From JBEKDJ01 sp050014415 (lineage in GTDB: Bacteria > Desulfobacterota > BSN033 > UBA1163): 14,857 bases of DNA. Below the pieces are notes generated by a model that worked only from the letters and a program-made list of their open reading frames with translations, was not told the DNA's origin and searched no databases. Positions 7,141 through 13,335 of this stretch are shown here, piece by piece (within the stretch, counting starts at the first letter, position 1; each line of letters begins with the position of its first letter). Location: contig JBEKDJ010000108.1 in assembly GCA_050014415.1 (NCBI GenBank), forward strand, positions 1 to 14,857, read 5' to 3'. A program made the translations under genes and the position numbers.

Positions 7141-7312
7141 ATGCAAAATGAGCAATGGTCAATTAGCAATTTCTAAGAAAGAATTCTGTTTTATTCATTG
7201 CTAATTAATAATTGCTAATTGATCGTTTTGCACTGATCATTTAGTCTGTTCTATTCACTGCTAATTGATAATTGCTCATTGACCATTGCTCATTGATCAT
7301 TTCTATCATATC
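7141..7312. repeat. 60-bp imperfect direct repeat plus inverted copy
   Basis: Two tandem 60-bp units (7193-7252 and 7253-7312) share their first 30 or so bases, ATTCAYTGCTAATT-ATAATTGCT, and a TGATCATTT block. A piece at 7141-7170 is the inverted copy of 7271-7300, matching at 26 of 30 positions by eye. The RNA could therefore fold into a long imperfect hairpin between the thiolase and DUF35 genes. The words ATTGCTAATTG and CATTGATCATT recur. It looks like a decayed dispersed intergenic repeat. Confidence 0.7.
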
Positions 7313-7344
7313 ATTTGCACTGATGATTCACAATGGAGGTAAAA

Positions 7345-7758
7345 ATGGGTTTCGAAAAATTCGGAAGAAAAAGCTTTACGACCATAACTAAGACGGGAAA
7401 GTTTGTTGATCTTCTGGCAGACGGAAAGGTTGAAGGGACCGTTTGCAAAGACTGCGGTGCAAAGTTCTTCCCTCCGAGAGCCGACTGCGCAAAATGCTTC
7501 TCAAAGAACATGGACTGGTTTGAGATGCCGAAGAGAGGCAAACTTGAGACCTTTACCACTGCCTATTATGCGCCATTTGGCTTCGAGGCGGATCCTCCAT
7601 ACACGATGGGTGTTGTGGATTTTGGCGGTGGGCTGAAGCTGTTCGCCCGGATCGCAAAGGACCTAAAGCCTGAAGATGTAAAGGTGGGCATGGACGTAAC
7701 AGTCAGGCCCCTCAAGTACGAGGATAATCAGCTTTCCTTCGAGATTGCAAAGGCTTGA
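7345..7758 (+). CDS. DUF35 zinc-ribbon/OB-fold protein, thiolase partner
   Basis: 137 residues with the two-part architecture of the DUF35 family: an N-terminal rubredoxin-like zinc ribbon with C34, C37, C48 and C51 (VCKDCG and DCAKC), then an OB-fold (about 65-137) that in characterised complexes contributes to acyl-CoA binding. These proteins form obligate heteromers with SCP-x-type thiolases, which fits the gene just upstream. ATG 7345 is chosen because GGAGGT (7335-7340) lies 4 nt before it; the in-frame ATG at 7333 precedes that site. The pair is separated by about 214 bp of repeat, unusual for two subunits of one enzyme. Transcription ends at the terminator 22 bp downstream. Confidence 0.88.
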   Translation: MGFEKFGRKSFTTITKTGKFVDLLADGKVEGTVCKDCGAKFFPPRADCAKCFSKNMDWFEMPKRGKLETFTTAYYAPFGFEADPPYTMGVVDFGGGLKLFARIAKDLKPEDVKVGMDVTVRPLKYEDNQLSFEIAKA

Positions 7759-7779
7759 CCCAGAGAATCTGCTGTGGAA

Positions 7780-7817
7780 AAGCCCCTGATTCTAACCGCA
7801 TCGGGGGCTTATCTTTT
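7780..7817 (+). terminator. Rho-independent terminator after the DUF35 gene
   Basis: AAGCCCCTGAT (7780-7790) pairs with ATCGGGGGCTT (7800-7810): an 11-bp stem with one G-U pair and a 9-nt loop, followed by ATCTTTT. It is placed 22 bp after the stop codon. The remaining gap to 8080 contains no supportable gene. Confidence 0.78.
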
Positions 7818-8002
7818 GTGGGCAGGGTAAGACATCCCGAACTTGATCCGCCCTCAGTAGGATTGTGTGAGCCTGCAACGTCCGTTCACTGCTTTCTTGA
7901 TATTTTCGTTATTCTTTTGAATCTTGAGGGTGAGAGGCCAGATGATTTTGTTGGAATGCTATCAAGAATGAGAAGACTGCCATGATGATATGTGAGATTT
8001 GA

Positions 8003-8019
8003 GGAATGATATTCATTCC
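8003..8019. promoter_or_regulatory. Short palindrome, possible operator
   Basis: GGAATGA TAT TCATTCC is a perfect 7-bp inverted repeat with a 3-bp centre in otherwise featureless sequence between converging genes. It lies downstream of the flavodoxin gene, so an operator role is doubtful. It may simply be a small hairpin. Confidence 0.3.
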
Positions 8020-8080
8020 ACTCCATGGAAATACGATGAGACTGGTTTGTCTTCTGGAACTATTCAAGTCCCATCATCTC

Positions 8081-8614
8081 CTAGACACTCCGCAAAAGGT
8101 GCTTCACATCCTGTTTCACTTTTCTCAGGTCCTCGTCGCTTGGCCGTCCCCTCACATCCCCCATCCTGCCCATGGTACTTGCTTCTTCCGATCCATGAAA
8201 CTCACCTAAAACGTACAGTTCATCCAGCACTGTGAAGCCGAGGTGCTCAAAAAACTGCCCAGCATACTTACCAGCGGGAATGGCCTCGTTGATCCCTGTA
8301 TGAGGCCCGGAATACGTGCAAAAAACCAGCGCGTTTTTTCCAGGAACCTTCGGAGCGCCTATCTTTATTCGCCCTCTTTCTCTATAATCGCCAAACTTAT
8401 TCATCAGAAAACTATCCACAGGCTTAGGAGGGCGCCACTGATAAGATGGAAACCCGAGGCAGAACAGGTCATAGTCGAAGAAATCGATATCCCCGGCTTC
8501 CTCTACTCTCTTGAATAAAACTTCGATCCCAGCTTCTTCCAAGCCTTCTTTTATGGCAAGTGCCACTTTCTCGGTGTTTCCAGTTTTTGACCAATAGATA
8601 ATCGCAGCTTTCAC
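8081..8614 (-). CDS. Flavodoxin-family protein
   Basis: Flavodoxin-like fold, 177 residues. The phosphate-binding loop for FMN is visible as SKTGNTEK starting at residue 9, after the first strand AAIIYW. Further segments of the fold are FCLGFPSYQW (around 51-60) and ALVFCTYSGPHTG (around 94-106). It would act as a one- or two-electron carrier or as the flavin domain of a partner enzyme. The start is GTG 8614, with AGGAGGT about 7 nt upstream; no ATG in frame is available. It follows the radical-SAM gene on the same strand after 127 bp, which suggests it could supply electrons to that enzyme. Family sure, partner inferred. Confidence 0.87.
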   Translation of the reverse strand: MKAAIIYWSKTGNTEKVALAIKEGLEEAGIEVLFKRVEEAGDIDFFDYDLFCLGFPSYQWRPPKPVDSFLMNKFGDYRERGRIKIGAPKVPGKNALVFCTYSGPHTGINEAIPAGKYAGQFFEHLGFTVLDELYVLGEFHGSEEASTMGRMGDVRGRPSDEDLRKVKQDVKHLLRSV

Positions 8615-8690
8615 TTTTCACACCTCCTGATTAAAGGCGTTGCATCAATTTAGTATTGAATTGGGCTTGTCGTTTCCTCCCTTTACTCCC

Positions 8691-8709
8691 TGACTTCAGA
8701 ATGAAGTCA
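8691..8709. repeat. Perfect 8-bp hairpin between radical-SAM and flavodoxin genes
   Basis: TGACTTCA GAA TGAAGTCA is a perfect stem-loop. No T-run follows on either strand, so it is a weak terminator candidate at best. On the minus strand it is 33 bp past the radical-SAM stop and about 77 bp before the flavodoxin start. It could partly separate the two genes or bind a dimeric regulator. Confidence 0.45.
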
Positions 8710-8741
8710 AATGTAAGACGATATCGAGGGACCAAAAAAGC

Positions 8742-9677
8742 TTACTTAATCTCATAATAGATCGAGTCCCTATGGAGACGAGGTTTGATTCTCCCTTCTT
8801 GAGAGAGAGAGGTAATCTGTTCTTCTAATTCCCCTTGGGGTATTCCCATCCATTTTGAAAGGTCCAAAAGAGAAAGGGGCCTTCTTTTTAGAATCCTTAA
8901 GATCCCCTCTTTAATATCTTCTTCGGTGTGATAGGTGAGATGGCGATCGAACTCTGAGATAACCGACGCCTTTTCCCCAAAAAAAGCTTTGATATTCTCC
9001 ATTTCTCTCTGGCTTAAAGGTTTTGCCCAATTCTCTGACGGTGGTCGGACGACCGTGTTGAGGTGTATTAGATCAGGCTTGATCTCCTTGACGGCTTCCT
9101 TCATCTTCTTCAATTCGCCCGGCGTATCGTTTAAACCCTTGCAAAAAAGAATCTCCAACCAAACCTGGCCCTTGAAGATCTTTCTGAATTCGACCATCCC
9201 TTCAATCACCTTCTCGGGCGAAAGCTTGGGGTGAGGTCGGTTGATCTTCAAAAACGTTTCTGACGAGGCTGCATCCAGGGAAGGAAGGACGATGTCCGCA
9301 GGAAGCAAGTCTTCCCTTACCTCCTTTTCGCAGAGAAGGGACCCGTTTGTGATGACGGCAACGGGGACAGAGGAAATCGCCTTGATCTCTTTGATGATCG
9401 AACCAATTCCTGAATGAAGGGTCGGCTCTCCCGAGCCGGAGAGAGAAAAGTGATCGATGGGAGAAGACTCTTCTTTAAGAAAGAGTTTTATCTCTTCAAG
9501 AACTTCTTCCACAAGAACGTACTCTTTTCTGAGAAGAGTTCTTTTTGTCGTCTTCCCGATCTGGCAGTAGATACAATCGTAGGTGCAGATCTTGTGGGGA
9601 ACGAGATCGATCCCAAGGGATCTCCCCAAACGTCTCGAAGGGACGGGACCATAAAGGTACTTATATTTCCTCGTCAT
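8742..9677 (-). CDS. Radical-SAM protein of the COG0731 (TYW1-like) family
   Basis: 311 residues. The N-terminal YGPVPSRRLGRSLGID is characteristic of this family. It is followed by the radical-SAM cluster motif CTYDCIYC (C31, C35, C38), in the spacing CxxxCxxC, and a SAM-binding SGSGEPTL at about 80-87. The last 60 or so residues (from about 250) look like a winged helix (LLDLSKWMGIPQGELEEQI). The archaeal relative Taw1 and eukaryotic TYW1 make the tricyclic base of wyosine in tRNA-Phe; bacterial members are of unknown function. ATG 9677 lacks a clear ribosome site and lies 34 bp after apgM on the same strand, suggesting coupling to it. Confidence 0.88.
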   Translation of the reverse strand: MTRKYKYLYGPVPSRRLGRSLGIDLVPHKICTYDCIYCQIGKTTKRTLLRKEYVLVEEVLEEIKLFLKEESSPIDHFSLSGSGEPTLHSGIGSIIKEIKAISSVPVAVITNGSLLCEKEVREDLLPADIVLPSLDAASSETFLKINRPHPKLSPEKVIEGMVEFRKIFKGQVWLEILFCKGLNDTPGELKKMKEAVKEIKPDLIHLNTVVRPPSENWAKPLSQREMENIKAFFGEKASVISEFDRHLTYHTEEDIKEGILRILKRRPLSLLDLSKWMGIPQGELEEQITSLSQEGRIKPRLHRDSIYYEIK

Positions 9678-9711
9678 ATTTCTGTTGTGAGCAGTATCAT
9701 ATCACGCAGGC

Positions 9712-10917
9712 TCAGGCACCGAATTTCTTCAGTTTCAGTCCGTTGGCTAGCATCAAAGGAAGAAGGTTGACCGCCGAGAACCTTCCCAATTGGCCTTTCC
9801 CGCAGGACCTTTCCGTGAACCGGCGAATGCCATCCGGTCGGATATATCGGGAATAAATGAGAACTGGGTTGGGATGCCAGCTGTGAGACTTCAAGAGGGC
9901 GGGAGTCGAATGGTCTCCTGTGACCACCAGCACGTCAGGCTTCAACTTAAGGATGGAGGGAACGATCCGATCAATCTCTTCAAAAGCCTTCACCTTATTT
10001 CCAAAATCTCCATCTTCGCCGGCCGCATCGGGTTTCTTGAAATGGAGATAAAAAAAGTCATAGCCGTCAAAATATCTCTTCAAAGTCCCGACCTCCTCAT
10101 GGACCGTCTCGCCTGTCTCAAGAACCTCCATTCCTACCAACATCGCCAATCCCCGATACATCGGGTAGGTCGCAATGGCAGCGGGCCTGAGCCTAAATCG
10201 ATCGGCCATCGTCGGAATTTCCGGAATCTTCGAAAACCCCCTGAGCAGAATCGCGTTGGCAGGGTGAAAGGGTTTGAGAACTTCGTTTGCCCTCTTCAAA
10301 TAATCGTTCACGATTTCGGCCGTCCGTCGAGCCTCTGGGTAAAGGCCTTCTGTCCCTTTGGCCTTCAGTCCATCCTTCTGCGGGTCAGCATCGCTGAGAC
10401 CATCCCTTAATTCCTTTCCTTGAAATAGGACAACGAATCGATGTTCTTTCCCCGGATGGATCGAAACACGAACCCCCTCAACCTCTTTAATTTCGCTCTC
10501 GAGGAATCTACAGATCTCCTTACTCTTCTCCGTCGAGATTCTGCCGGCCCTTCGGTCCACAATGATTCCCTGTTCATTCATTGTTGCAAAATTGCCTCTC
10601 GCTGCAAGGTCGTCCTTTGTCAGTCTTAGACCGATCCCCAATGCCTCCATCACACCCCGTCCAATTTCATGTCGAAATGGATCATACCCAAAAAGGGCTA
10701 AATGGGACGGCCCACTTCCTGGTGTGATGCCAGCGGAGATGGGATCAATTAATCCACAGATCGATTTTGAGGCCAATCGATCAAGGTTTGGAGTTCTTGC
10801 TGCCTCCAGTTCCGTCTTGCCACGAACCGGCAGTCCACCCATCCCATCGATGACAACCATCAGCAGCTTCGACTCCGTTTGAACGGCAAGGGAATGAAGA
10901 ACCTCTTCCTTAGTCAT
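9712..10917 (-). CDS. apgM: 2,3-bisphosphoglycerate-independent phosphoglycerate mutase, archaeal type
   Basis: Interconverts 3- and 2-phosphoglycerate in glycolysis and gluconeogenesis. At 401 residues it has the length of the ApgM branch, shorter than the roughly 510-residue bacterial GpmI. It belongs to the alkaline-phosphatase fold. The first metal-binding aspartate is D24 (VVIDGMGG), the phospho-accepting serine is probably S68 in TPGSGPSHL, and other metal ligands lie in HFKKPDAAGEDGD (302-314) and TGDHSTP (343-349) plus SHSWHPNP. The EAARTPNLDRL segment is typical. AAAGG precedes ATG 10917 by about 9 nt. Catalytic residues appear intact; the serine assignment is from motif position. 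Confidence 0.9.
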   Translation of the reverse strand: MTKEEVLHSLAVQTESKLLMVVIDGMGGLPVRGKTELEAARTPNLDRLASKSICGLIDPISAGITPGSGPSHLALFGYDPFRHEIGRGVMEALGIGLRLTKDDLAARGNFATMNEQGIIVDRRAGRISTEKSKEICRFLESEIKEVEGVRVSIHPGKEHRFVVLFQGKELRDGLSDADPQKDGLKAKGTEGLYPEARRTAEIVNDYLKRANEVLKPFHPANAILLRGFSKIPEIPTMADRFRLRPAAIATYPMYRGLAMLVGMEVLETGETVHEEVGTLKRYFDGYDFFYLHFKKPDAAGEDGDFGNKVKAFEEIDRIVPSILKLKPDVLVVTGDHSTPALLKSHSWHPNPVLIYSRYIRPDGIRRFTERSCGKGQLGRFSAVNLLPLMLANGLKLKKFGA

Positions 10918-10972
10918 CTTATGCTACCTTTCCTTCTTTTTGATTATCCTACAATCTGAACCGTAAACCCCA

Positions 10973-11013
10973 CTGACTTGAAACGTCAGACTTCAATCCC
11001 GCCAAGGCGGGAT
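10973..11013. repeat. Two small hairpins in the nitroreductase-apgM gap
   Basis: CTGAC (10973-10977) pairs with GTCAG (10985-10989). ATCCCGC (10996-11002) pairs with GCGGGAT (11007-11013) around a CAAG loop. The second resembles dispersed CCCGCC/GGCGGG intergenic palindromes. Read on the minus strand, both lie downstream of the nitroreductase gene, but neither has a T-tract, so termination is uncertain. Confidence 0.45.
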
Positions 11014-11093
11014 CAATTTAATTCTAGATTCCAAACACTCTCAATAATCTTCGATTTGCCATTTGGCACTCATTTGGATTTTTAAATTAGGAT

Positions 11094-11645
11094 CTATTTT
11101 TTCTTAGGATATTTCTCATAGAAAACAAATTCCGCAATCTCCCTTCTCTTTGGAATGCTTCCTGAAGTAGCTGGATATCCAAGGGGAGTCATGGCTACCA
11201 CATCGATATCTTGAGGAAGGTCCAAGATTTTTCCCACTCTCTCATGATCAAACATCCCAACGATGACCGTGCCCAAACCCATTGTGTGGGCAGCCAAACA
11301 GAGATTCTGCATGGCAAGACCGACATCAAACATCAGCCAATCTCCCTTCGCTGTTCTTGGTTGGCCCTGATAGTAGCCAGAAATCCCTTTCATTCCACAA
11401 AGAACAAGAAGAAGGGGTGCCTCCGTGATTGAGGAAAGGGCTGGATTGCCCTTTGGAAGGGTTCCTGCTAGGTCAGATCTTATTTTCGCATCCTTAACAA
11501 CGATCACTCTCCAACATTGGGTGTTGCCCCAAGAGGGAGCCCATCTTACTGTCTCCACCACTTTTTGGAGCACCTCCTCAGAAACAGGGTCAGGTTTGTA
11601 TTTCCTGATGCTTCGTCTCCCTTTTATCGCTTCCATCAGATCCAT
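11094..11645 (-). CDS. Nitroreductase-family FMN protein
   Basis: 183 residues, typical for a single-domain nitroreductase. These are FMN-dependent NAD(P)H oxidoreductases of broad function. FMN-phosphate contacts are seen in GRRSIRKY (9-16), the PSWGNTQ loop is at 37-43, and the C-terminal GLGTVIVG (123-130) and PLGYPA (154-159) complete the pattern. No Fe-S motif is fused. The frame stays open to a start at 11726, but MDLMEAIKGRRSIR beginning at ATG 11645 is the normal family N-terminus and GAGGAG/AGGAG lies about 10 nt upstream. A strong promoter is 100 bp upstream. Physiological substrate unknown. Confidence 0.87.
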   Translation of the reverse strand: MDLMEAIKGRRSIRKYKPDPVSEEVLQKVVETVRWAPSWGNTQCWRVIVVKDAKIRSDLAGTLPKGNPALSSITEAPLLLVLCGMKGISGYYQGQPRTAKGDWLMFDVGLAMQNLCLAAHTMGLGTVIVGMFDHERVGKILDLPQDIDVVAMTPLGYPATSGSIPKRREIAEFVFYEKYPKKK

Positions 11646-11744
11646 ATCTATCTTTCTCCTCTCCTCTTGTTGGTAACTCATCCACAATAAATCCACGTCT
11701 CTGATCAGGGTTAGAAATCGAAACATTCTACGACACTATTAGTC

Positions 11745-11774
11745 ATTATAATTGAAAGAACCCCCCTTTATCAA
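11745..11774 (-). promoter_or_regulatory. Sigma70-type promoter of the nitroreductase gene
   Basis: On the minus strand TTGATA (11774-11769), an 18-nt spacer and a perfect TATAAT (11750-11745). The predicted start is near 11738, leaving a leader of about 90 nt before ATG 11645. The -35 lies in a CCTTT-ATC-AAAGG palindrome (11765-11777), so promoter and small repeat overlap. Confidence 0.55.
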
Positions 11775-11820
11775 AGGAATTTACATTCCAGAAACAGCGA
11801 GAAGGAAACCTCATAAGAAA

Positions 11821-11956
11821 GGGACTTGCCCACCCCCAGCTTTTGCGGCGCTGACACTTTCAGGAATAGACCCCTTGGCGGGCCCCTCGTAGAGGGTGCA
11901 CAGGCCGCACCGCTTCACGCTTGTGCACATAGATCTTCGTGCTATGAAGAAGTCCC
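11821..11956. ncRNA. Possible structured RNA, strand undecided
   Basis: A 320-bp block before the peptidase gene is GC-rich and holds nested complementarity. GGGACTT (11821-11827) matches AAGTCCC (11950-11956); inside it GCGGCGC (11845-11851) faces GCACCGC (11907-11913); inside that CCCTC-GTA-GAGGG (11884-11896) is a hairpin. A further small hairpin CATAG/CTATG sits between 11913 and 11950. Read on plus, the order closing stem, asymmetric bubble with a small 3' hairpin, long apical arm, closing stem resembles 6S RNA. Read on minus, the single mismatch of the middle stem becomes a G-U pair. No convincing promoter is seen for either strand. No protein homology was recognised in any frame. Treat as a candidate only. 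Confidence 0.35.
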
Positions 11957-12143
11957 ACATATTCCTCGGTCGAGTTGTAGACATCTTCTAAGAGATCGGG
12001 TTTATGAAGACTCGAAGAGGGGTTGGCCAAGGGGAGGGGAATTCGGCCATCCTACCCAGCCCATAGAGGATATAGAAAAAAGGGAGGCCAAGAAGAAAGG
12101 GATCATTGACACTAGTTCTCCCTTTTTGATAATATCCCGATGG

Positions 12144-13136
12144 ATGAGAAGGCCCAATACCATCACCGATGTTCCAGGGATTAAGGTTGGCCATGCCAGT
12201 GACTTCAAGGCCCTAACCGGTTGTACGGTCATCCTCTGTGCAGAAGGGGCCGTGGGAGGTGTTGATATCCGCGGAACAGCAACCGGAACCAGACAGATCG
12301 ATGCCCTTTCCCATCTCCACCTCGTCGATAAGATCCATGCCATTCTCTTGGCTGGCGGAAGCGCTTTCGGTCTCGATGCCGCAGGAGGGGTGATGGCCTA
12401 TTTAGAAGAAGAAGGAAAAGGTTTTGATGTCATCAAGACAAAGGTTCCTATTGTTCCCGCGGCCATCATTTTCGACCTCGGCATTGGTGATTCTCGTGTG
12501 AGGCCGGACTACAAAATGGGATATGAAGCCTGTCTCAATGCCTCAAAGAAGGTTGAAGAAGGAAGTGTGGGGGTCGGCGTAGGAGCCACGGTGGGTAAAC
12601 TCTTTGGAATCGACCAAGCCATGAAGGGTGGGTTGGGCACCTCGAGTATTCGTGGCCCCAAAGGTCTCATTATAGGAGCGCTCGTCGTGGTCAATGCCTT
12701 TGGTGATGTCCTCGACCCCAATTCAAACCGAATCCTATCAGGGGCGAGAAAATCTAAGAGAAGTCTTCAATTGGCCAATTCATCAAAGTGGATGAAGCAA
12801 GGAGTGACCCGAAAAGGGTTCGGATCGAATACTCTACCTGACGCCTCTGTTTTCAACACAACCCTTGGGGTGATCGCCACCAATGCCAATCTTTCCAAGA
12901 AGGAAGTCCATCAAGTGGCCCAGATCGTCCATTTGGGTTTAGCCAAAACGATCTCCCCTCTTCACACCACTTTTGATGGGGATCTCCTTTTTGCCATCTC
13001 CTATGGAAGGAAGAGGGCTGATGTAAATACAATTGGGCTTCTTGGAGAAGCGGCATTGATGGAAGCTGTCAAAAGGGCGGTCACGAAAGCGGACGGATTT
13101 GGAGTGATTCCTGCGTATAAGGATCTCGTGGGTTAA
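12144..13136 (+). CDS. S58 (P1/DmpA-type) self-processing aminopeptidase
   Basis: Member of the DmpA/BapA family of N-terminal-nucleophile hydrolases, 330 residues. Family signatures are NTITDVPGIKVGHA at the N-terminus, GCTVIL, RGTATGTRQID and LAGGSAFGLDAAGGVM. These proteins cleave themselves into alpha and beta chains and use the new N-terminal Ser/Thr as nucleophile. Here the NTTLGVIATNA motif predicts cleavage between N238 and T239, giving chains of about 238 and 92 residues. Known members hydrolyse N-terminal residues of peptides, including D- or beta-amino substrates; the natural role of most is unknown. ATG 12144 is chosen because it is directly followed by the conserved N-terminus. 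The in-frame extension up to 11826 does not look like protein. Ribosome site weak. Confidence 0.87.
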   Translation: MRRPNTITDVPGIKVGHASDFKALTGCTVILCAEGAVGGVDIRGTATGTRQIDALSHLHLVDKIHAILLAGGSAFGLDAAGGVMAYLEEEGKGFDVIKTKVPIVPAAIIFDLGIGDSRVRPDYKMGYEACLNASKKVEEGSVGVGVGATVGKLFGIDQAMKGGLGTSSIRGPKGLIIGALVVVNAFGDVLDPNSNRILSGARKSKRSLQLANSSKWMKQGVTRKGFGSNTLPDASVFNTTLGVIATNANLSKKEVHQVAQIVHLGLAKTISPLHTTFDGDLLFAISYGRKRADVNTIGLLGEAALMEAVKRAVTKADGFGVIPAYKDLVG

Positions 13137-13216
13137 GGAGGTGGCCTTATTCGCAATTCACAAAATGATGAACGTCCCTTTTTGACTAAGAACGGGGACA
13201 CATCCCAAATTCCTCC

Positions 13217-13242
13217 TTCCCTCCTTTACCAAAAGGGAGGAA
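13217..13242. repeat. 11-bp perfect palindrome, CCCTCCTTT/AAAGGGAGG type
   Basis: TTCCCTCCTTT (13217-13227), loop ACCA, AAAGGGAGGAA (13232-13242). It lies between the converging peptidase and aldo/keto reductase genes. No T-tract follows on the plus strand; it could still act as a bidirectional transcription barrier. The core CCTTTACCAAAAGG resembles CCTTTATCAAAGG at 11765-11777, so the two may belong to one dispersed repeat family. Confidence 0.6.
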
Positions 13243-13335
13243 CTGGGTGGGAAACATCTTTCTGGTTTGAGAGTGACGAAGCCGTCACAACCCATTCCTA
13301 GATAAGTCTATTGCTAAGACTGCAATTTTGACAGA

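Noticed and set aside
7141..7312. CRISPR array
   Set aside because: Repeats are imperfect, adjacent without spacers, and one copy is inverted.
7755..7985. 76-codon frame after the DUF35 gene
   Set aside because: Starts with TTG at the DUF35 stop, runs through the terminator hairpin, and resembles nothing.
9790..10410. 206-codon plus-strand open frame
   Set aside because: Antisense shadow of apgM, which has intact catalytic motifs.
11646..11726. 27-residue N-terminal extension of the nitroreductase
   Set aside because: The family start MxLMEAIKGRRSIR with a ribosome site lies at 11645; the longer start has no ribosome site and is only about 12 nt from the predicted transcription start.
11811..11984. 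57-codon minus-strand frame with several cysteines (RCGLCTLYEG)
   Set aside because: No ribosome site before its ATG, no recognisable family, and it coincides with the nested inverted repeats, which explain the sequence better as RNA structure.
11826..12143. In-frame N-terminal extension of the S58 peptidase
   Set aside because: The extension has a random, Pro/Arg/Cys-rich composition, and the conserved family N-terminus begins right after ATG 12144.
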